From Isoetes taiwanensis (lineage: Eukaryota; Streptophyta; Lycopodiopsida; Isoetales; Isoetaceae): a DNA stretch of 64,000 nucleotides. The stretch lies in the NCBI GenBank assembly GCA_021234155.1, contig JAJEKV010000031.1:15706885-15770884 (forward strand), read 5' to 3'. A program made the position numbers and the translations under genes. Positions 57,161-64,000 of the stretch are shown here, piece by piece. Each line of letters opens with the position of its first letter. Position 1 is the first letter of the stretch. The notes below the pieces were generated by a model that saw only the letters and a list, made by a program, of their open reading frames with translations, had not been told where the DNA came from and did no database searches.

Positions 57161-59822
57161 ACACCGTAAGTGGTTGCAGCATAGTAAAAGTTGACGGTTT
57201 TTTCGCTGTTTTTTGGTCAAAACCAGCGATGTATCCGACTTTGACATATATAAGGCTATCCCAAGCTCCTTTGTGAGTAAGAGCGGTCCACAAAAAAGAG
57301 TAAAAATACTCAGCAGGATCGCCACGGCGAAGATTTGAAGCTGCCTAGCTAGCCCATGGATATAATATCACAAGTCCGTTAAGGTCTACACATGGATAAA
57401 AAGAAATGAAAGTGATAATGAGGATCGCGGCGGCGAACATTTTGAGCTGTTAAGGTACACACTAATTCTGCCAATAATTCTAAGAAAGTGCTAGCAAATA
57501 TCGAGTCAAGGAAAGTTTAGACAAGAAACAAAACTCAAAGAGTAAGAAAACTCAAAGATGTGGAAAACTTCAAAGCATTGTAATTTATATTCCTCAAACA
57601 TTTCAATGTACATTTTAGTCCATCTGGGTTTCCGATACTGGCTCAGGTACAACACCTATCTCAGCAGCTATCCTAGCTACATGTTCCCGACCTCTTTGTA
57701 GAACCTCTGCTGTGTCCATCTCAGTATAGCCTGTTACATCTGGGATTTCTACAGACATGGCCTGTGCAAGGACTTGGACATGTGGATCCGGTCCTTCAGT
57801 CTCAGTATCCATGGCGCTGCCTTCGACAGATGCGCCACTCTGCTTAGCACAGGCGATATCGGGTGCATGGAAGAGCTTGGCTTTTTTCTTGGCTGGAACC
57901 TGATGCTCTTGTGTACCTGATGGCTCACCCTCTTGATCCGCGTGGTCCACGTCCATGCCTATGTATTCGAAACTCGACCCGCCTGTCAAGAAAGGCATGT
58001 AGGCATCAATTTTTTTGTTTAAAGCCCCTAATTTTTGAAACACGGGCTCTAGCGCTTCAATACCTTTCTTAGTAGACTCCAGAAGTCTTTTCGTTTCCTG
58101 CATTCTTTCCTCATAGCTTTTCTCATCCATTTGATCCAAGATTACATCAATGTTAGATATATCTGTTTTCTGGGTAATGTTTAAATTGATCGCGTCAGGA
58201 TCATTTACAGGCTCTGCCTTATCCTCTTCAACTGTCTCCCCAGCGCCCTGTCCAACCATTTTTTCGAGCTTATCCAAGAAAGCCCTCAGAAATTGGCATA
58301 CTTTACCCTGGCTTTCGAAAGCAATACTTTTCTTTCCCTGCATTAAGGCGACACGGGAAGCAGTACCTGCTGAGAAGAAATCAAGGACAAACCATCCTTG
58401 GGCACAAGCTTGTCAACTAGGTAGTAAGCATATGATGTCTTCAACTGGCACTTCAGCACGTGGTCACCTTCCATTCCGACAAACTTGTACCTGGGTTTAC
58501 CCGTGAAATAAGTCTGCCATTTTTTCTTCATTTTCTCATCAGTATCTTCGTCACCACTGACAGGCATTGGTGGCAAGGGCGTATTCTTTGGTGCAGTGCT
58601 CACCTGTGTCAAACGAAGCTCCAGCTCCGGCATTATCGCGTTGACCCTGGAGTCGCTTCTGTTAATGCACATATGGGTGATGTAATACTGATATTATTTT
58701 TAAAAATGCAAACAAACACATTAAGTTTTATCCTTGTTCAAGGGTAGAAATATAGTTGATGCTTTGTTGGCCTTTTAGGAGCATGTTCTTTCTCTCTCAT
58801 GTGTCTTGTACGTCACTTAAAGAGACCTAAGCAAGCATATTTCCAACCTTTGGTTTTAGGTTGCTAACTTGATTGTACATCATTTCTCTTAGTTTAGTGG
58901 GTGAGATATAGCAACTTCACCCTTTTCTTGTTCACCCATCCTGGCTCGTCATATGTGCCTACAGAAATATGGGACCCGCCTTGAATCTGTTTCTGGCTGT
59001 ACAAGCAATCTGGCAAGTTCACAGACCGCATCAGAATCACAAGGTGATAAATGTTAGCAGTTGTCATGCTGGATATTCTTGTGAAGAGTTCCATGTATTT
59101 TTTGCACGTCCATAATGCAGAGAATCCTCTAATGTCTATGAACACCATAGTTGCATTCTCAGATACTGGAGTGGAGGTAGGAATCCCTTCCTTTGTTACA
59201 GCATGTACAACATTTTTCTTCTCCTTGATCTTGATAGCCTCTTCAGGTTTCAAAATTGATCTAATGGGTTCTAGAAATGCAACGGGCAAATTACCCACAA
59301 CATGTTCCTTATTATAATTGGCTTTCACGTACTCTGTATCCGAATCAGATATATCCAGAATCCGCTGTTCCGTGAAAGCAGGAAATTCAGAAAGCAATTC
59401 TTCCCAAAAAGTGTATTCTTTAAGGCGTGGGAGGCGTATGACAAAATCTCTTTCCGCATGAAGCTCAGGCTTCTAATATCAATGGCGCGCTGCTTGCAAT
59501 CAAACCTGCCATGATATCCGCCTTGCACCTTAATGTATGTCTTTCCTTCCAAAATCTCATCGAGAAGTTGAGAAACCTCTGCATTAGACATGCCTCGAAG
59601 GTATCTTAACCAGGTTTTGTTGAAGAAGTCCTTCGAGGGCTTATCAGGAAAATCTCCATGTTCATCACAGATTTTTTTGTTGATCCATCTGTTGGCCACT
59701 TCCATTAACGTTCTGAACACCCGCTCCTCCATAAAAATAAATTGCTTCTCGTCTTTTAGCTCCTTCACCTTCAACGTTGTGGTAGCTATCTCGTGGAAGT
59801 CCTACAAAACAAATGGTCAGGG

Positions 59823-59838
59823 AAATCGCGGCCGCGAT
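59823..59838. repeat. Palindrome AATCGCGGCCGCGATG in an intron
   Basis: Single copy of the GATCGC/GCGATC family inside the 64-nt intron 59865-59802, followed by TTGAGC after a few bases as in other copies. It takes up a quarter of the intron, so insertion of the motif into a working intron seems tolerated. Confidence 0.7.
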
Positions 59839-61483
59839 GTCATTGAGCTAAGATAATAAAAATACCTTCCATGCTGAGGTGGTGGCAGTACCAATGGGAC
59901 CTTGAGGAAGACATCCATACGCTTTATGTTGATGTCGCAGCTGTTGAAGCTTCTCTAACAATGGCTCTCTATATACAGTGTTAGCGATGACTTCATTGCA
60001 CTGAATGCTCAACTCAATATATTCTCTATCTGTCAAGTTTCCATTAAGCACTCTTGTTCTTCTCCTCGCGTAGGCTTTAGCAAACTCCAGCCGCTGTTCC
60101 AGCTCTCCAACAACACCGCATAGCAATTGAGCTGCACATATACTGTGGTTACCAGATATTATCCAAAATTTCTTGCCCGTCAAGTCAGCCTCTGTACTCC
60201 ACGTGATCTTTTTCCTGAAATAATGTGCGCTTGTAAGTTAGGAAGCTACAAACCAGAAATCATGAACAATAACAATCACCTGGTAATGGGGTCGAAGGGG
60301 ACAACATCGGCCGATGTGAGCACCTCCGTAGGATACGTCTTGAAACTCTTCACGAGAGTCTGCACATGGTCGTTTGAACGCATTCGATGCGTGAGGTTAG
60401 CAGGAGCTGGCTCGCAATCAAATATGGAGACCTTCATAAACCAGTTCACACCAAGCGGATAGAACCGTTTGAATTGTTCAAGCTTCTGTGCAGTTTGTTC
60501 TGCCAATTTGCGTTCTTCCTCAGGATTGAATTTGAGCTCGGTCGGCAGTTCAGAAGCAAGGGAAAATGCTAAGCTCTTGGACGATGAAACACCTGAGACG
60601 GAAGGGGGGGTGTGGGAAGAAAAAGGTTCTCCGCTATCAGAAGTAGTGAGTTTGCGGAGGTTGATTGTGAACTTCGATATCTTGTTTGGGACAGTAGTAT
60701 CTTTCGGCATAATAGGGGGAGCACAAATAGCCAAAGGCTGAGTAGGATCTATAGTAGCAGAAGGTTGGGCAGTGGAAACAGGCTCCACAGACAGGGCTCT
60801 GGGCTGGGTAGAGTCCTCTGCTAAAGATACGGGCTTCACATGCTTTTTCTTCGCCTGAGCTCTTAACCAGTTAGTGTCCATTACGGAAGGCATCTTCTCA
60901 TCTCGTTTAGCTTTCAATGCAATGCTGGGTGGTTTCTTATCACGCCGCAAACCTTTTTACGCATGTCGAGAAGCCGGACAATATATCCCTATTGCGGTTA
61001 TTCCGGACAGAGAGAGATTCATAGGAATTTTGCGGTTCCCGGCCGTATCCTTTCGCGACCGGGTCGGAACATTCTTTCCGATTGGCGGCTTGTTTAACTT
61101 GCTAGTTTGTCATGGCGAGGATCATAGTTTGTCCATTTAAGGGCGTACTCAATGAAACTGCAAATTTTGTGTGTCCTCCACGGCGCATATAATAGCGTCT
61201 TGGACATTGTTTTTGTTCCTTCCCACATAGCAATTACAATTCCTATCTGGCAGTATGTCATCGGCTTTCTTGCCGGTCTTGAGGAACAAGCGAGAGGTCT
61301 TTCACTGGCGGCCGCCTTTCGCCACGTGGAATTGCTTGTGCAATTTCAATGCACCACTTCCTTTCATTGGAAGGTGTGATGATCTTAGTAGGCTCAACGT
61401 CTGGACCGCGAAACAAATCCAGAGCTGCAAGCAAGAGGTGTATCAGTATTCCCTAATGCACACATTCTTCCGTAAAGTCAACA

Positions 61484-61791
61484 GCATCGCGGTCGCGATC
61501 TTCATGAGAGCTCACGATGATCGCGACCGCGATCTTCTTGAGTGCTGCACAAGATCGCGGTCGCGCACGTCGTGAGCTCTCATGAAAATCGCGACCGCGA
61601 TGCTGTTGAGCACTCAACAGGATCGCGACGCAATGTGCTGGCGGTCGGCGGGATGCGCCGCGATCCGTCCGAGCACTCAGCAGGATCGCGGCCGCGATCC
61701 TGTTGAGTTCCAGACCTGTTGATGACTACATTACGAAAAGATGAACAACAGAATTAAACATGCACTATCGAAAGAAATCGCGCCCGCGATC
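61484..61791. repeat. Palindrome array in the first intron of the ParB/methyltransferase-like gene
   Basis: Copies of RATCGCGRCCGCGATC or its complement lie at 61486, 61519, 61553 (partial), 61588, 61621 (partial), 61684 and 61776. Many are followed by TTNTTGAGC or TGTTGAGC. The first four form one large inverted repeat of about 120 nt: GCATCGCGGTCGCGATCTTC and TCATGAGAGCTCACGA on the left are complemented by TCGTGAGCTCTCATGA and the following bases up to 61603. The whole array lies within intron 61819-61425. CpG density is very high. Confidence 0.85.
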
Positions 61792-61847
61792 TTCTTGAGC
61801 TAAAGGGGCTAGAACTAACCTTCTCTGAGATGGGCTTTTGGTGCCAT

Positions 61848-63547
61848 GGATCGCTGGTATTTGGAAGAATTGAAAAAGGGCTTTTTTCGATTGGAAGGCG
61901 CCGGTGGAAGGCTGGAAGGGGTAGAATTTGGCGGAAGGCGTCGTCGTATTTGGGCGGAAAAGAAATTCTCAGAATCGCGAAAATAAATACTGCTATCCAA
62001 GCCGGATTAATTTAATACGGCACGTGCGGGACCTGCCGCGCCATAAATGTCTGCCATTAATACGGCCGGCATTCATAATTACACACCATTAATGCAGCCG
62101 CCCTTATTTATGGAGACCCAACAACTTTATTTTAAATGTGGCATTTTCCGGACAAGAGGTACTTTTTGACGTGGACCTCTAAATTCAAAATGTGTACGTA
62201 GAGTGAGAGATATAACCTTCCCCCCGTACCAACACACCGCGCAATAAAAGCCCCACGGAACCAAAATGTACACGCCTCTAGAGCGCGGTTGAAGGACTGA
62301 AAAAGACAACTGAATTTAAATTTTGAGCCTGAATTTCGCGCTCGATCTTGAAGGCGGGATTTCCAGTTTGTAATCGGCGGGGTGTTGTTCGAAGGGCGTT
62401 CTTTTCTTCGTTCTTCGTTTCGTCTCGAGGCGCCGATGTTTACGTTCCTCGAAGGCTCGATAACTGTTCTAATGGGGGGCTCTAGGTCTCATCTTGATTT
62501 GCTCGCCTAACTTAAGTTATAATAGGGGTACAAAATCCTAATGCCTTACTTTTTTTATCCAGCTAGAAATTATCCAAATCGGGGAGTGATTTTGAGGGAT
62601 TTGTTGATTATGTATAGGTTATAATAGTGTTTTCACAACCATAATGTCATTTTTGTATGGTTTTGGCACCATCTCTTTCTTGGTATATCTTTTTTAACAA
62701 ATTCACCACTTGCGGATCCACTAAGTATAATCTTTATCCCTCTACCCTCGGTAAGCGAGGCCCAAATCAATTGTTTATTTCTCGGACTAATTGATAGTGA
62801 GGGCATATCACAAATACTTTTTTTAAGCATTTTTTACTTGACCTCCCATAATGGTTACGCTAATGGTAAGCCACGCTCCGAAAGATTTCAAAGGTTAGGT
62901 TGACAATTCATCATGCAACTATAGGATATCCATTATGGATTGAATAAAATTAACAAAAAAAGGCAAAGAATCGTTTTGGAAATATTGGCCATGTTGCAAT
63001 TAGTATTCTATAAAAAACATTTGTTTAGCGAGAGTTACTCAAATATCTATTTGTTGCTCAATTGGACAAGTTCGGATTAACGCCTAAAAGAATCGTTGTG
63101 GAAATAGCGTTCATCGTAAACATAGCACTTATCAAATATCTATTTGTTGCTTTCGCTTGGACAAGACGCGCGAGTTTACATCAATTATAGCACTTATCGC
63201 GATTGCGATCTTGTCGAGGTAAGTCCAGTAGGAAAGTGTTTTTTAAATGGTCAGAGAAAATAGTTTGAGCTGAAGAAGGTTAGTTAGATTAGAGAAAGAT
63301 TCTAGGTAGATTTGAAGGATTCAAGATGTCCACCAGAGAGGTCCAAAGGATCGCCCTCGCGATCTCCCCGGCCCCTCTGTGTCTTGTGCTTGTTTGATTC
63401 ATACCTATGTGGTCCAGAGGATCGCCTTCGCGATCTTCCTGAGGTATTATGTCGTCCCTTGGGGCCTTGAGTAATTTGCATTTTTTTCTACTAATGAGGT
63501 CCAGCGGATCGCCATCGCGATGTTGACGAGCAGTGTTGACTTTCTTT
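61848..63547. other. Promoter side of the ParB/methyltransferase-like gene and intergenic DNA
   Basis: The first 200-300 bases should hold the promoter of the minus-strand gene; a TATTTATTTT stretch near 61985 is a weak TATA candidate. The rest is AT-rich with no gene seen. Four further palindromes of the GATCGC family lie at 63196 (ATCGCGATTGCGATC), 63349 (GGATCGCCCTCGCGATC), 63419 and 63506. Confidence 0.5.
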
Positions 63548-64000
63548 CACTACAAGAGAACGGGTCAATTAGTGTCATCAAAACGTCACCAAAATATTAG
63601 AAAGTGTACATATGACCTTATTGGTGACATTTTTTACAGAAGTGATGCTACAGATGCCACATTTTGTGTCACCTATAGCCTCACTCTTAATGTCACCAAT
63701 AGTGTCAGTAACTTTGCTATGACACTATAGATGTTGCTATTAACACCAATTACAACGTCACTAGTTGCTACACATGTAGCATCAGTGTTAGTGTCAGTGC
63801 CCACTAGTGACATTATAGGTGTTGTTATTAGCATCAAATATAGTATCAGTAGTTTTTACACATATAACATCAGTATTGGTGGCAGTTCCCACTGGTGACA
63901 TTATAGGTGTTGTTATTAGCATCAAATATAGTGTCAATAGTTGTTACACATATACATCAGTATTAGTGTCAGTGCCCATTAGTGACATTATAGGTTATGG
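63548..64000 (+). mobile_element. Second CACTA element, left end, continues past the window
   Basis: CACTACAAGAGAACGGGTCA at 63548 is a typical CACTA terminus. It is followed by dense subterminal repeats of GTGACATT/GTGTCA in both orientations. TTT at 63545-63547 would be the 3-bp target duplication. Its subterminal motif differs from the CGTCG motif of the first CACTA element, so it is a different family. Coding content is outside the window. Confidence 0.8.
63785..64000 (+). repeat. About 88-bp tandem repeat in the CACTA end
   Basis: The landmark CCACTAGTGACATTATAGG and its variants recur at about 63800, 63889 and 63976. Each is followed by TGTTGTTATTAGCATCAAAT except the last, which runs off the window. 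Confidence 0.85.

Larger units (their letters stand above)
57615..61847 (-). pseudogene. ParB-like / beta-class DNA methyltransferase-like gene, multi-exon, damaged
   Basis: Gene model: exon 61847-61820 (ATG, MAPKAHLRE), intron 61819-61425, exon from 61424 (LDLFRGPDVEPTKIITP). A poorly resolved stretch with a shift near 61290 and a TAA near 60958 follows. Then come a block to 60280, introns 60279-60215 and 59865-59802, exon 59801-58916, intron 58915-58659, and a last block from 58658 to the stop at 57615, with shifts near 59470 and 58385. Near 60460-60130 SFKTYPTEVL and FWIISGNHSICAAQLLCG resemble the ParB core (G-x-H-R...A-A). Near 59150 FIDIRGFS stands where motif IV would be. After the last shift, VLDFFSAGTASRVALMQG and IAFES match motif I of beta-class amino-methyltransferases, in the expected IV-then-I order. 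PAKKKAKL near the C-terminus may be a nuclear signal. Prokaryotic and phage proteins pair ParB and methyltransferase domains. The frameshifts make activity unlikely. Confidence 0.6.

Noticed and set aside
58338-58366. A 29-nt intron, and a 35-nt intron near 59470-59505, in the ParB/methyltransferase-like gene
   Set aside because: GT-AG ends fit, but these are far below plant intron lengths. A single-base shift gives a better protein: DFFSAGTASRVAL runs through the first, and RDFVIRLPRLKEY follows the second.
1-64000. tRNA, rRNA or CRISPR arrays
   Set aside because: None seen; the regular repeats are satellites, subterminal repeats or hairpin modules without the direct-repeat/spacer layout.

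Overview
The window is nuclear DNA of a land plant. The only intact host gene I recognise is a complete 18-exon DEMETER/ROS1-type 5-methylcytosine DNA glycosylase, a plant-specific family, and its GT-AG introns of about 0.1-1.0 kb are plant-like. CACTA transposons, an L1-type LINE, and LTRs with a tRNA-iMet primer site fit this. I cannot fix the lineage. The glycosylase lacks the cysteine cluster expected before its last domain, so a non-flowering plant is possible, but that is inference.

Layout. 1-14717: tandem satellite of about 1.1-kb GC-rich monomers, cut by the window start. 14718-22037: decayed CACTA element (right end at 22037, left end lost) carrying a kinase pseudogene and other fragments. 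22038-31832: LTR-retroelement landscape. The right LTR and its primer-binding site point to an element on the minus strand. Its first two genes are a long histone H3-like protein (tail MARTKQTAR plus a histone fold) and an unrecognised protein of about 495 residues. Each has its own TATA box and lies downstream of 2-3 copies of a repeat containing a 73-nt hairpin. A LINE fragment and a small inverted-repeat element are nested further in. 31833-37615: AT-rich intergenic DNA. 37616-46437: the glycosylase gene. 46438-49029: intergenic DNA with foldback and tandem repeats. 49030-55741: an L1-type LINE with broken ORF2. 56264-56710: inverted LTR fragment. 57084-61847: a minus-strand multi-exon gene that I read as a ParB-like domain followed by a beta-class amino-methyltransferase-like domain, with an array of GATCGC...GCGATC palindromes in its first intron. 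63548-64000: start of a second CACTA element.

The two most unusual objects are the retroelement-borne H3-like histone with its hairpin-repeat promoters, and the ParB/methyltransferase-like gene with its palindromes. The same palindrome and the same terminal sequence also occur in the small element at 24.2-25.8 kb, so the ParB/methyltransferase unit probably belongs to a mobile family. Both genes carry a few stops and frameshifts, so these copies are probably dead, but the reading frames are otherwise long and protein-like. All family calls are by eye from motifs; no search was run.
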